Origin: Gammaproteobacteria bacterium
GTDB lineage: Bacteria > Pseudomonadota > Gammaproteobacteria > Chromatiales > Chromatiaceae
Reading direction: 5' to 3'
Assembly: GCA_020630035.1 (NCBI GenBank)
Contig: JAHDCB010000027.1
Coordinates: 1 to 13,767, forward strand
DNA: 13,767 bases
The notes under the pieces were generated by a model, which made no database searches, was not told the origin of the DNA, and saw nothing but the letters and a program-made list of their open reading frames with translations. This document shows, in pieces, positions 1 to 7,474 of the stretch (position 1 is the stretch's first letter; every line of letters begins with the position of its first letter). The position numbers and the translations under genes were made by a program.

Positions 1-51
1 AGCGGACTGTTAATCCGTTGGTCGTTGGTTCGAATCCAACCGGGGGAGCCA
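1..51 (+). tRNA. tRNA-Asn (GUU), 3' part only
   Basis: This is the 3' two-thirds of an asparagine tRNA; its 5' acceptor strand and D-arm lie before the window. The anticodon loop CTGTTAA is flanked by the stem halves CGGA and TCCG, which puts the anticodon GTT at 9-11. The T-arm is present, with a GGTTCGAATCC-type loop at 27-37, and an encoded CCA end sits at 49-51. The sequence closely resembles other gammaproteobacterial tRNA-Asn genes from memory. A hairpin terminator follows within ten bases, so this is the last gene of its transcript. Confidence 0.95.
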
Positions 52-58
52 GACACAT

Positions 59-95
59 AAAAGGCCTGCAGTAGTTTTACTGCAGGCCTTTTTTT
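59..95. terminator. Bidirectional hairpin terminator after tRNA-Asn and inside the end of the haemagglutinin-like gene
   Basis: Bases 59-73 and 78-92 are perfect reverse complements, giving a 15-bp stem with a GTTT loop. The core arm is AAGGCCTGCAGTA. Rightward transcription leaves seven Ts at 89-95, a classic intrinsic terminator for the tRNA. Leftward transcription leaves a TTTT run from 62 down to 59, so it should also stop the haemagglutinin-like gene. The TAA stop of that gene (79 to 77) lies at the loop and the 5' edge of the right arm, so its last codons are written by the hairpin itself. Confidence 0.92.
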
Positions 96-2419
96 GTGCG
101 GTTTTTTCTATCGGCTACCGATGTCATAGCACGCACCGAGACCGCCGACAACAGGTCACTCACTGCGGTGGGATGAGCATCGTATCCCGCCATAATCAAA
201 TGGCCGATCCGATTCTGTTGTTCATGACAAGGTACTGGCAACCATTGAGCAGTGTCCAGTAGTTCAAGACCGGTGACAATCTGCAGGCTGCCACCATCCA
301 CGACATGCGCCTGTACATCCACCTCACCGGGTACAGATTGTGCCGAAGAGGCCTCGATGACTGACGGGCCGGATAACAACAGATGTTCCGCGACCAGGGT
401 GATATTTCCGCCCGGCCCACCGTGGGCATTCGCCTGAATCCGGCTATTTTCTAATAAAATAAAGACCGGGTCTACATGAATATCACCCCCCCGACCATCA
501 CCACCGGCATTCTGCGATGCCGTACTGAAGGAACTGCCTCCATGTAGCGCAATCGTATCCTGCGCCAGAATATTCAACTGACCAGCCTTACCCGCAGCTT
601 CAGACTGCGATTCACTCTTTGAAATGATGCGTGAGGCATCCAGCAGACGTATCTTTGTCGGACGCTGCCGGGTACCGATCAGGATATCCCCGGCAGACCC
701 ACTGCCTGCGGCAGAGGTGTTAATTTCACTGCGACCACTCAAATGCAGTACACCAGTGAGGTCAAGCCAAATCCGACCCGCTGCACCAGTACGCGGCACT
801 CCAACCGGTAACCCTTCGGTATCGACCCAACTGGGTGGATTAAACACAAAACCACCGGTTGACTGAATGCTGGCGCCATCAGTCAGCTGCAGGTTTCTGG
901 CTTGCACCTGTATCCCACTAGCATGTCCTGAGCCATGTGCCGCACTGCTGATAATGGTTCCCTGGCCACTGAGGCGGATGTCTTCCGTCGCATTGAGCGA
1001 CACTAAGCCACCGGGCCCGGTACCGAAGGTCTGAGCATAGATTACGCCAGTGTTGGTTAATTCAATGATCGGCGCCGTGATAATAAGATCACCACCCTGA
1101 CCTTGATTCGCACCACCTGTACTGAGTGTTGCCGACGAAATACCAGACCGGCCATCCAGTAACACCCGCTGACCTGCCTGCAGCCAGACCTTACCACCTT
1201 GCCCAACGCCATACACACCTGAGTCTATGGTGGACCCTTGGGTCAACTGAATCTCTGACGCCGAAATATGCAGAATACCGCTATTACCTGCATCAAGGGC
1301 CTGACTTTTTGTAGCAAGTGAGATTCCGGACTGCTGCTCCAGCACCACCTGTTGATCAGCCACCAGGATCACCACACCACCCTGCCCAGAGCCATGGGTG
1401 TCAGATAGTATCCCTGATTTTCTGCTCAGCTTAATCTCCGGCGCCCGGATAGCCAGTGTGCCACCGTTACCTGCCCGGTAGGCATCCAGATCAATCCGAC
1501 TCTGATCCAGTATGACTTGTTGATCCGCCTCCAGGATTACCGAGTCACCAGGCTCCGGATTATAGGCACTAAAATTACTCGCCCATAATTCACTGGCACC
1601 GATGGTGATCTGGTTGCCACGTAGCCTGATATAGCCTGTGGTGGTACTTTCTGTCTGATTGTCCGTATTCAGCCAACCGTGCTGCATATTGATATCCGCC
1701 TGGACCGGGTTCGTGATCACAGCACCATCCCTGGCAGCTTCTCCGGCAGAAGCCACTGCCGTCAGATTGATCTGACCCGCCAGCACCTGCAGTAACGCGG
1801 AATTTGTGTTACTACCAGTCAACTGTATACCACCCCCGACCAGGCTGATGGTTTCGCCCTCTGTCACAGACAGTCTGCTACCCTCAACCCGGATTTCCCC
1901 CACACGATCATCCAGAAAACCGAACGCTTCTGGTGCCGCAACCGTCAGATTAAGCCCCTGCTCCGGATCGGCATACAACCGCTGCCCATCCGCCAGCAGC
2001 ACATAATCGGCTGTGCTGGCATACAAGCCACCCGGCACATCCAGGCTGGCATCCTGGCCGAACAACACACCATTCGGATTCAGCAGATACAGGTCAGCCT
2101 GGCTGCCACCACTCACCCGGACAGTACCATTGAGCCAACTGTTGTTGCTTCCGGTGACCCGGCTGATGATTTGTTGCGTTTGAGGTAACGCCTGGAAATC
2201 AGCAACCTCCCCGCTTTCGAGGTTAAATTCACGAAAGCTGTGTAACAGGTTGCCACCCTGCAGCACACCTCCGGTGATGGCATAGGTCTGGTTCTGTGCT
2301 GTTATCCGGGTACCTGCGGTCTGATCCGCAATCAGACCTCCACCCGGTGCAGCAATAACTATACTGCTCAGTAACAAGCCACTAAGAACGATAGTCTGCG
2401 TTGATGCGCACATAATCAT
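77..2419 (-). CDS. Filamentous haemagglutinin-like TpsA-type secreted beta-solenoid protein
   Basis: This 780-residue protein looks like the secreted partner (TpsA) of a two-partner secretion system. Residues 10-24 are a hydrophobic signal core with likely cleavage near VIA-A. The n-region has no Lys or Arg, which is unusual. Residues about 25-200 match the TPS haemagglutination domain, including the NPNGVLFG hallmark near residue 114. Residues about 315-520 are Gly-rich solenoid rungs of the form GxGGxLxIxAxxIxL...SxIxS, repeating at roughly 30-residue intervals. The segment DPVFILLENSRIQANA near residue 649 and a single Cys near 730 resemble the C-termini of cyanobacterial and Thiotrichales-type exoproteins, from memory. 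ATG at 2419 is the first in-frame start after an upstream TGA and overlaps argJ by 38 nt. I see no good Shine-Dalgarno, so coupled translation is likely. No TpsB transporter gene is in the window. Adhesion or an extracellular matrix role is inference. Confidence 0.85.
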   Translation of the reverse strand: MIMCASTQTIVLSGLLLSSIVIAAPGGGLIADQTAGTRITAQNQTYAITGGVLQGGNLLHSFREFNLESGEVADFQALPQTQQIISRVTGSNNSWLNGTVRVSGGSQADLYLLNPNGVLFGQDASLDVPGGLYASTADYVLLADGQRLYADPEQGLNLTVAAPEAFGFLDDRVGEIRVEGSRLSVTEGETISLVGGGIQLTGSNTNSALLQVLAGQINLTAVASAGEAARDGAVITNPVQADINMQHGWLNTDNQTESTTTGYIRLRGNQITIGASELWASNFSAYNPEPGDSVILEADQQVILDQSRIDLDAYRAGNGGTLAIRAPEIKLSRKSGILSDTHGSGQGGVVILVADQQVVLEQQSGISLATKSQALDAGNSGILHISASEIQLTQGSTIDSGVYGVGQGGKVWLQAGQRVLLDGRSGISSATLSTGGANQGQGGDLIITAPIIELTNTGVIYAQTFGTGPGGLVSLNATEDIRLSGQGTIISSAAHGSGHASGIQVQARNLQLTDGASIQSTGGFVFNPPSWVDTEGLPVGVPRTGAAGRIWLDLTGVLHLSGRSEINTSAAGSGSAGDILIGTRQRPTKIRLLDASRIISKSESQSEAAGKAGQLNILAQDTIALHGGSSFSTASQNAGGDGRGGDIHVDPVFILLENSRIQANAHGGPGGNITLVAEHLLLSGPSVIEASSAQSVPGEVDVQAHVVDGGSLQIVTGLELLDTAQWLPVPCHEQQNRIGHLIMAGYDAHPTAVSDLLSAVSVRAMTSVADRKNRTKKGLQ

Positions 2420-3593
2420 ATGATAAATCGCAGGTCAGCAATTCTGTTGCTGCCTCTCCTTGTTGCAGGGCAACCCGGATGGTGAATTCATCCTGGCACA
2501 GCACTTGCTGCCCGGCTGCCTCGGTATAGTTCGGATCCCGTCCCCCACCACTGACGATACACACTTCATTCAACCAGATACGCAGAGCCTGAATATCCAG
2601 CCGTGGGATCGGTGCCCGACCCACTGCAGCTAAGATGCGACCCCAGTTCGGGTCAGACGCAAACAAGGCGGTCTTTACCAACGGCGAGCCCGCAATCGTC
2701 TCCGCGACCAGTCGCGCTTCCTGCTCCGTTGCAGCCTGCTCCACCCGGATCGTGACACATTTGGTCGCCCCTTCCCCATCCTGCACAATCGCTTGCGCCA
2801 GGTGCCGACTGACTGCGTAGATTGCCGCCTGCAATTGTGTCGCTGCCGGTGTACCTGGCTGAATCTCCACACCGCTGGCACCACTGGCCAGCAGCACACA
2901 CGCATCATTGGTCGAGGTGTCTCCATCCACACTGATCGCATTAAACGACCGTGCCGTCGCCGTGTGCAACATCTGCTGCAACACTGGCCCGGCAATCTGT
3001 GCGTCTGTCGCGATGAATGCCAGCATGGTCGCCATATTCGGGTGGATCATGCCAGAACCTTTCGCCATACCGGTCACTGTCACCGTCTGGCCCGCCAGCG
3101 TCAGGGTACAACTGCATAATTTGGGCCGCGTATCCGTCGTCATGATACTGGCAGCAGCGGATGCCCAGGCATCCGCTGCCAACTCAGCGAACAGACCAGG
3201 CAGGGCTGCCTGTATCGGCGCCAATGACAAATCTTCACCAATCACGCCGGTGGAAAACGGCAACACTGCCTCCGGCGCACACCCCACCTGTTCAGCAACC
3301 AACGCACAACTGTCGCGAGCCGCTTGTTCACCTGCCGCACCCGTACCAGCATTTGCATTACCCGCATTGATCAGCAGATAACGCACCGATCCCAACGCCA
3401 GATGTTGCCTGGCCACAACCACTGGCGCCGCACAAAAACGATTCTGCGTAAACACTGCGGCCACCTGACCAGTGGTTGTCAGCTCCAGCAAACACAAATC
3501 ATCCCGCCCGGTGTAACGCATTCCTGCTGCTATACTCGCCAGACGAATGCCCGGTACTGGTAAACCCATATCCGGATGTAATTCATACGACAT
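2382..3593 (-). CDS. argJ: Bifunctional ornithine acetyltransferase / N-acetylglutamate synthase ArgJ
   Basis: ArgJ transfers acetyl groups from N-acetylornithine to glutamate in cytoplasmic arginine synthesis. Many family members also make N-acetylglutamate from acetyl-CoA. The 403-residue product has the FTQNRFCAAPV block near residue 48, the KGSGMIHPNMATML block at 178-191 where the precursor cuts itself before the nucleophile Thr189, a DPNWGRILAA block near 314, and the family ending YVRINADYRS. I chose ATG at 3593, since the open frame extends 35 codons upstream into epmA with sequence unlike ArgJ. The start is 5 nt after the epmA stop, so the two are probably co-translated. It ends with TAG inside the start of the haemagglutinin-like gene. 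Whether it is truly bifunctional cannot be read from sequence alone. Confidence 0.96.
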   Translation of the reverse strand: MSYELHPDMGLPVPGIRLASIAAGMRYTGRDDLCLLELTTTGQVAAVFTQNRFCAAPVVVARQHLALGSVRYLLINAGNANAGTGAAGEQAARDSCALVAEQVGCAPEAVLPFSTGVIGEDLSLAPIQAALPGLFAELAADAWASAAASIMTTDTRPKLCSCTLTLAGQTVTVTGMAKGSGMIHPNMATMLAFIATDAQIAGPVLQQMLHTATARSFNAISVDGDTSTNDACVLLASGASGVEIQPGTPAATQLQAAIYAVSRHLAQAIVQDGEGATKCVTIRVEQAATEQEARLVAETIAGSPLVKTALFASDPNWGRILAAVGRAPIPRLDIQALRIWLNEVCIVSGGGRDPNYTEAAGQQVLCQDEFTIRVALQQGEAATELLTCDLSYDYVRINADYRS

Positions 3594-3598
3594 AGATG

Positions 3599-4573
3599 CT
3601 AAGCCCGTTCTGCAGAAAAAGTCAGTACCTGGTCTAAGCTGGACAACCCAAGCTGCGCCATGAGTACCCGGTCCAGCCCCACCGCAACACCAGCACACCT
3701 CGGCAGACCATGCTGCAATGCGGCGATAAAGCGGCTATCCAGCGGCAACATCGCCTGACCAGCCCGCTCACGCTGCGCATTATCCGCATGAAACCGTGCC
3801 GTCTGTTCTGCCACATTCGTCAACTCCTGAAAGCCATTCGCCAGCTCCAGGCCACCATAATACAACTCAAACCGAGCCGCTGTGCGCGGATCCTGCGGGT
3901 TCAACTCAGCCAGGGCAGCCTGGCTGGCCGGATAATCAGTTACAAAGGTCAACTGATCTGGCGGCAACTGTGGCTCAATACATTCGACCCAGAGCAAATC
4001 CAGCCACGCATCCCGTTCCAGGCCCAGATCAGCCGCATCCGGGATCTGTTGCGCCGCCGCACAAGCGCGTAAGGCAGCAACATCTGCTGCAAAGATATCC
4101 AGCTGCAAAATGTGCGTAAACCACTCAGCATAAGCACACGACTGTACCACTGGTGTCGTGCCCAGCAGATCCTGCATCAGTGCAGCCACTTCAGCCATCA
4201 GATCAGACGCACTGAAACCCGGACGATACCACTCCAGCAAGGTAAACTCCGGATTATGCCGCCGCCCGATCTCACCCTGCCGAAACGCCTTGCTGATCTG
4301 ATAAATCGGCCCACTGCCAGCAGCCAGCAGGCGCTTCATATAAAACTCCGGCGACCCCTGAAGATACCAGGTCTCTTCTCTTGATTTTTCGCGCACAACG
4401 AACGGCTCAATCGCCGGGTCTGTGCCAAATGCCCGACCCGACAACGGCGTCTCGACTTCTAACACATCACGTGCGGCAAAAAAATCGCGTACCCGGCGCA
4501 ACAGCTGCGCCCGCGCTTGTATAGTCTGCAGCGATGCACCTGGCCGCCAGTCAATCCTTAACACGGCTGACAT
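3599..4573 (-). CDS. epmA: EF-P (R)-beta-lysine ligase EpmA (GenX/PoxA)
   Basis: EpmA is a truncated lysyl-tRNA synthetase homologue that activates (R)-beta-lysine with ATP and joins it to Lys34 of EF-P instead of a tRNA. The 324-residue product has only the class II catalytic core, with no anticodon-binding domain, which is typical of EpmA (about 325 residues). Visible blocks are VETPLSGRAFGTDPAIEPF near 40-58, motif 2 FRQGEIGRRHNPEFTLLEWY at 97-116, ELYYGGLELANGFQELTN at 236-253, and motif 3 GVAVGLDRVLM at 295-305. I chose ATG at 4573. A longer frame reaches 4678, but its extra 35 residues are efp read out of frame. The start overlaps the efp end by 23 nt, tying synthesis of enzyme and substrate together. 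Confidence 0.96.
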   Translation of the reverse strand: MSAVLRIDWRPGASLQTIQARAQLLRRVRDFFAARDVLEVETPLSGRAFGTDPAIEPFVVREKSREETWYLQGSPEFYMKRLLAAGSGPIYQISKAFRQGEIGRRHNPEFTLLEWYRPGFSASDLMAEVAALMQDLLGTTPVVQSCAYAEWFTHILQLDIFAADVAALRACAAAQQIPDAADLGLERDAWLDLLWVECIEPQLPPDQLTFVTDYPASQAALAELNPQDPRTAARFELYYGGLELANGFQELTNVAEQTARFHADNAQRERAGQAMLPLDSRFIAALQHGLPRCAGVAVGLDRVLMAQLGLSSLDQVLTFSAERA

Positions 4574-5120
4574 ATTCACCGGTGCGCGTATCAACCTTAA
4601 TTTTTTCGTCGGTCTGCACAAACAAAGGGACCCGCACCACAGCACCTGTCTCCAGCGTGGCCGGTTTGCCACCACCACCGGAAGTATCCCCTTTCAGCCC
4701 CGGATCAGTCTCCGTGACCTGCAACACCACAAAATTCGGCACCTCCACCAGAATCGGTGCATCATTCCATAAGGTGACCTGACACCGATCCTGCGCCTGG
4801 AGCCATTTCACCGCATCACCAACAGCAGCTGCATCCGCCTGGTACTGTTCGTAGTTATCACTATCCATAAAGTGCCAGAAATCACCATCTGCATACAGAT
4901 ATTCCAGCTCACGCTCAACCACATCCGCCGCAGCAAGGGTTTCATTCGACTTAAACGTCTTTTCCAGAACGCGGCCAGTCTTCAGATTACGTATCTTCAC
5001 CCGGTTAAACGCCTGCCCCTTGCCCGGCTTGACGAACTCATTTTCGATGATGCTGCACGGATCACCATCCAGCATAATCTTGAGCCCGCCGCGAAATTCA
5101 CTGGTACTATAATTTGCCAT
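4551..5120 (-). CDS. efp: Translation elongation factor P
   Basis: EF-P binds between the P and E sites of stalled ribosomes and promotes peptide bonds between consecutive prolines. The 189-residue length is standard and the three beta-barrel domains are complete, ending in the conserved VDTRTGEYVSRVKD. The tip loop FVKPGKGQAF carries Lys34, the residue that receives beta-lysine. Its modifying enzymes are next door: epmA overlaps its 3' end and epmB diverges from its 5' end. EpmC, which hydroxylates the modified lysine in E. coli, is not in the window. It is the first gene of the leftward string, so its promoter should lie in the 65-bp spacer or inside epmB. I see no convincing -35/-10 pair or strong Shine-Dalgarno. 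Confidence 0.97.
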   Translation of the reverse strand: MANYSTSEFRGGLKIMLDGDPCSIIENEFVKPGKGQAFNRVKIRNLKTGRVLEKTFKSNETLAAADVVERELEYLYADGDFWHFMDSDNYEQYQADAAAVGDAVKWLQAQDRCQVTLWNDAPILVEVPNFVVLQVTETDPGLKGDTSGGGGKPATLETGAVVRVPLFVQTDEKIKVDTRTGEYVSRVKD

Positions 5121-5144
5121 AAATCACTCATCTGATGTTTGTTC

Positions 5145-5164
5145 CGCAGGGAGACACGCCTGCG
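5145..5164. promoter_or_regulatory. Short inverted repeat in the efp/epmB divergent spacer
   Basis: The 65-bp spacer between the divergent starts of efp and epmB contains CGCAGG, then eight bases, then CCTGCG, a perfect 6-bp dyad near its middle. It could be an operator or simply chance. No clear sigma-70 boxes flank it on either strand. A TATGAT at 5185-5190 overlaps the epmB start codon and has no partner -35, so I do not call it a promoter. Confidence 0.25.
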
Positions 5165-5185
5165 TCATGAAAAACTCAACCGACT

Positions 5186-6187
5186 ATGATAACGCCAGAC
5201 GCGACCATATTGAAATCATCCTGGCAACAGGAACTGGCTCAGGCAATCAGCAACCCTGAGCAACTACTCACCCGCCTGCAGCTGGATCCTGATCTGTTGC
5301 CTGCGGCACAGGCGGCGGCCACACAATTTCCGTTGCGAGTCACTGAGCACTACCTCAGCCTGATACCACCAGGCAACCCGGATGACCCTCTGCTGCGCCA
5401 GGTGCTGCCCCTGGCAGACGAACTGATCGCCGTACCCGGCTACAACACCGATCCGGTCGGCGATACACAGGCCTCCGGCGGCGCTGGCCTGCTACATAAA
5501 TACCAGGGCCGAGCCTTGCTGATCACTACCGGCGCCTGCGCGATTCATTGCCGGTATTGCTTCCGCCGTCACTTTCCATATCAGGCCGACAATGCACTGC
5601 GTCACTGGCAAACCATGCTGACCCAACTGACTGCACAGCCAGAACTGACCGAAGTGATCCTGAGCGGTGGCGACCCACTCTGCCTGTCAGATCAACGGCT
5701 GGACACACTGATCAGCCAGATTGAGGCGGTGCCCCATATTCAGCGACTGCGCTTGCACAGCCGACTGCCGCTGGTACTCCCGAACCGACTCACCAATACC
5801 CTGATCAACCGACTGCAACGCAGCCGCCTGCATACCAGCCTGGTACTGCATGCAAATCATCCGGCAGAACTCTCGCCTGTCCTATTGCCGGGACTGCGCG
5901 CCCTGCGTCGGGCTGACGTCACCCTGTTAAATCAGTCAGTCTTACTCGCTGGGGTCAACGACCAGACAGCCACACTGAAACAACTCAGCGAGGCCCTGTT
6001 CGGGTATGGTATCCTGCCATATTACCTGCATATTCTGGACCCAGTACAAGGGGCTGCGCACTTCGCAGTTGACACCGCAACCCTGCCACAAATTGAGGCA
6101 GAATTACGTGCACAATTACCCGGCTATCTGATGCCACGCATCGTACGCGAAATCGCCGGGGCACCCTCCAAACTGCCCGCCACCTGA
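5186..6187 (+). CDS. epmB: EF-P lysine 2,3-aminomutase EpmB (YjeK)
   Basis: EpmB is a radical SAM and PLP enzyme that turns L-lysine into (R)-beta-lysine, the substrate EpmA attaches to EF-P. The 333-residue product has the cluster-binding motif CAIHCRYC (Cys118, Cys122, Cys125) followed by FRRHFPY. It also has SGGDPL at 160-165, HSRLP at 191-195, and the family signature YYLHILDPVQGAAHF at 279-293. Lys329 in EIAGAPSKLP is the likely PLP lysine by analogy with lysine 2,3-aminomutases. The protein lacks the extra C-terminal domain of the larger clostridial mutases, as expected for EpmB. It diverges from efp. ATG at 5186 gives the usual N-terminus, and an earlier ATG at 5167 is out of frame. 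Confidence 0.96.
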   Translation: MITPDATILKSSWQQELAQAISNPEQLLTRLQLDPDLLPAAQAAATQFPLRVTEHYLSLIPPGNPDDPLLRQVLPLADELIAVPGYNTDPVGDTQASGGAGLLHKYQGRALLITTGACAIHCRYCFRRHFPYQADNALRHWQTMLTQLTAQPELTEVILSGGDPLCLSDQRLDTLISQIEAVPHIQRLRLHSRLPLVLPNRLTNTLINRLQRSRLHTSLVLHANHPAELSPVLLPGLRALRRADVTLLNQSVLLAGVNDQTATLKQLSEALFGYGILPYYLHILDPVQGAAHFAVDTATLPQIEAELRAQLPGYLMPRIVREIAGAPSKLPAT

Positions 6188-6202
6188 AGCAAAACAACCC
6201 CC

Positions 6203-7438
6203 ATGCTGAAGACTGAACTACTTGAAATTATCGCCAACGGAGAAAGCTCCGGCGTGGAATTCAAACGTGACAACATTCGCCCGGAACAACTGGCAAAAGA
6301 AATCGTCGCTATGGCCAACTTCCAGGGTGGCAGAATACTGATCGGTGTTGAAGATAATGGCACCATCACCGGTATCCAGCGGCCCGGCCTGGAAGAATGG
6401 GTGATGAACCTGGTACAGAACAAGATCCACCCTATGCTGCTGCCGTTTTACGAAGAAGTCAGATTAGATGCGCAACGGTCCGTTGCCATCATCAGCTTTC
6501 CGCAAGGCGTTTCTAAGCCCTATGTCGTACGCGACAAAGGCAGAGAGGATATCTATATCCGGGTCGGTTCAACCTCGCGGCTGGCCACACGAGAGCAACA
6601 GGCACGGTTGTTTGCACTCGGTGGCATTCTGCATACCGAAATTATGCCGGTACCCCGTACCGACAGACACTGCCTGGACGAGGCTCGTTTACAGAATTAT
6701 CTCCGCGACATACTGGGTGACCCGCACTTGCCAGCTTCGCCAGACGAATGGCAAGCACGCCTGTTGGGTCTTGGCTTCCTGACTGAAGCAGCAGAACACA
6801 TCTGCTGCACCATTGCTGGTTTGGTGCTGTTCGGCAAACACCCACGCCGTTATTTGCAACAAGCCGGTCTGCGCATTTTGGCCTTTGCGGGGACAGATAA
6901 AACATACCGCTCCATGCTGGATGATATCCTGGACGGCCCACTGGTAGGACGCTGGGATATCCGCAATGGCGACAAAACCCTGATAGACGGCGGCGTAATA
7001 GAGCGCTTCATCACCGCCGTGACACCGTTTATTTCCCGCGACGCAGCCATTATTGATCAGGGCTTCAGAAGAGAGGCCAACTGGCATTACCCGTTAGACG
7101 CCGTGCGGGAAACCCTGCTGAACGCATTAGCACACCGGGACTGGACTCACAGCGTCGATATTGAAGTGGGTATCTACCACGACCGGTTTGAAGTGATCAG
7201 CCCGGGTGCACTACCCAACACGATGTCGGTACAAAAAATGCTGGCCGGGCAGCGATCTCCCCGGAATACCATCATCATGGAAGTATTGCGCGATTATGGG
7301 TATGTAGAATCCCGGGGGATGGGCGTCAGAACCCGGATCGTGCCACTAACACTTGCCCATTCAGGCAGAAACCCGGAGTTTACAGCGACTGAAGACTACT
7401 TAAAGACCGTGCTGTACGCTCCAGTATCAGACGACTGA
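6203..7438 (+). CDS. AlbA_2/Schlafen-type DNA-binding protein with GHKL ATPase domain
   Basis: The 411-residue product belongs to the group often annotated as putative transcriptional regulator or RecG-like ATP-binding protein (COG2865 type). Residues about 14-135 form an AlbA_2 (Schlafen AlbA) domain: ESSGVEFKRD at the start, IVAMANFQGGRILIGVEDNG, and IYIRVGSTSRLA. Residues about 295-385 form a GHKL-type ATPase: ETLLNALAHRDW contains the N-box, ISPGALP the first glycine box, and ESRGMGV the second. The chain stops about 25 residues after the ATPase, so the C-terminal winged helix common in longer relatives is missing. The start lies 15 nt after the epmB stop, which suggests co-transcription. 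True function is unknown. Related domains occur in regulators and some defence genes, but nothing adjacent supports a defence role. Confidence 0.85.
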   Translation: MLKTELLEIIANGESSGVEFKRDNIRPEQLAKEIVAMANFQGGRILIGVEDNGTITGIQRPGLEEWVMNLVQNKIHPMLLPFYEEVRLDAQRSVAIISFPQGVSKPYVVRDKGREDIYIRVGSTSRLATREQQARLFALGGILHTEIMPVPRTDRHCLDEARLQNYLRDILGDPHLPASPDEWQARLLGLGFLTEAAEHICCTIAGLVLFGKHPRRYLQQAGLRILAFAGTDKTYRSMLDDILDGPLVGRWDIRNGDKTLIDGGVIERFITAVTPFISRDAAIIDQGFRREANWHYPLDAVRETLLNALAHRDWTHSVDIEVGIYHDRFEVISPGALPNTMSVQKMLAGQRSPRNTIIMEVLRDYGYVESRGMGVRTRIVPLTLAHSGRNPEFTATEDYLKTVLYAPVSDD

Positions 7439-7462
7439 CCACATACAACCGATTAACTTTAT

Positions 7463-7467
7463 GAGGA
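7463..7467 (+). promoter_or_regulatory. Ribosome binding site of trxB
   Basis: GAGGA lies seven bases before the trxB ATG, one of the clearest Shine-Dalgarno sequences in the window. GAGG can pair with CCTC three bases downstream in a 4-bp mini-hairpin, which is probably too weak to matter. Confidence 0.8.
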
Positions 7468-7474
7468 AACCTCC

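Noticed and set aside
860..1470. Possible tandem DNA repeat in the haemagglutinin-like gene
   Set aside because: The periodicity is at protein level (solenoid rungs); the bases have diverged and I see no long direct nucleotide repeat.
2908..3381. 157-codon open frame antisense to argJ
   Set aside because: It lies wholly under the conserved ArgJ core, has no recognisable motif and no ribosome binding site.
5185..5190. TATGAT resembling a -10 box
   Set aside because: It overlaps the epmB start codon and has no -35 element at the right distance.
5167..5259. Short frame from an ATG upstream of epmB, out of frame with it, ending at a TGA
   Set aside because: About 30 codons mostly inside epmB, no Shine-Dalgarno, and no leader-peptide pattern such as repeated codons or attenuator hairpins.
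6203..7438. Defence-system reading of the AlbA_2/ATPase gene
   Set aside because: No nuclease, methyltransferase, toxin, reverse transcriptase or mobile element is adjacent; all neighbours are housekeeping genes.
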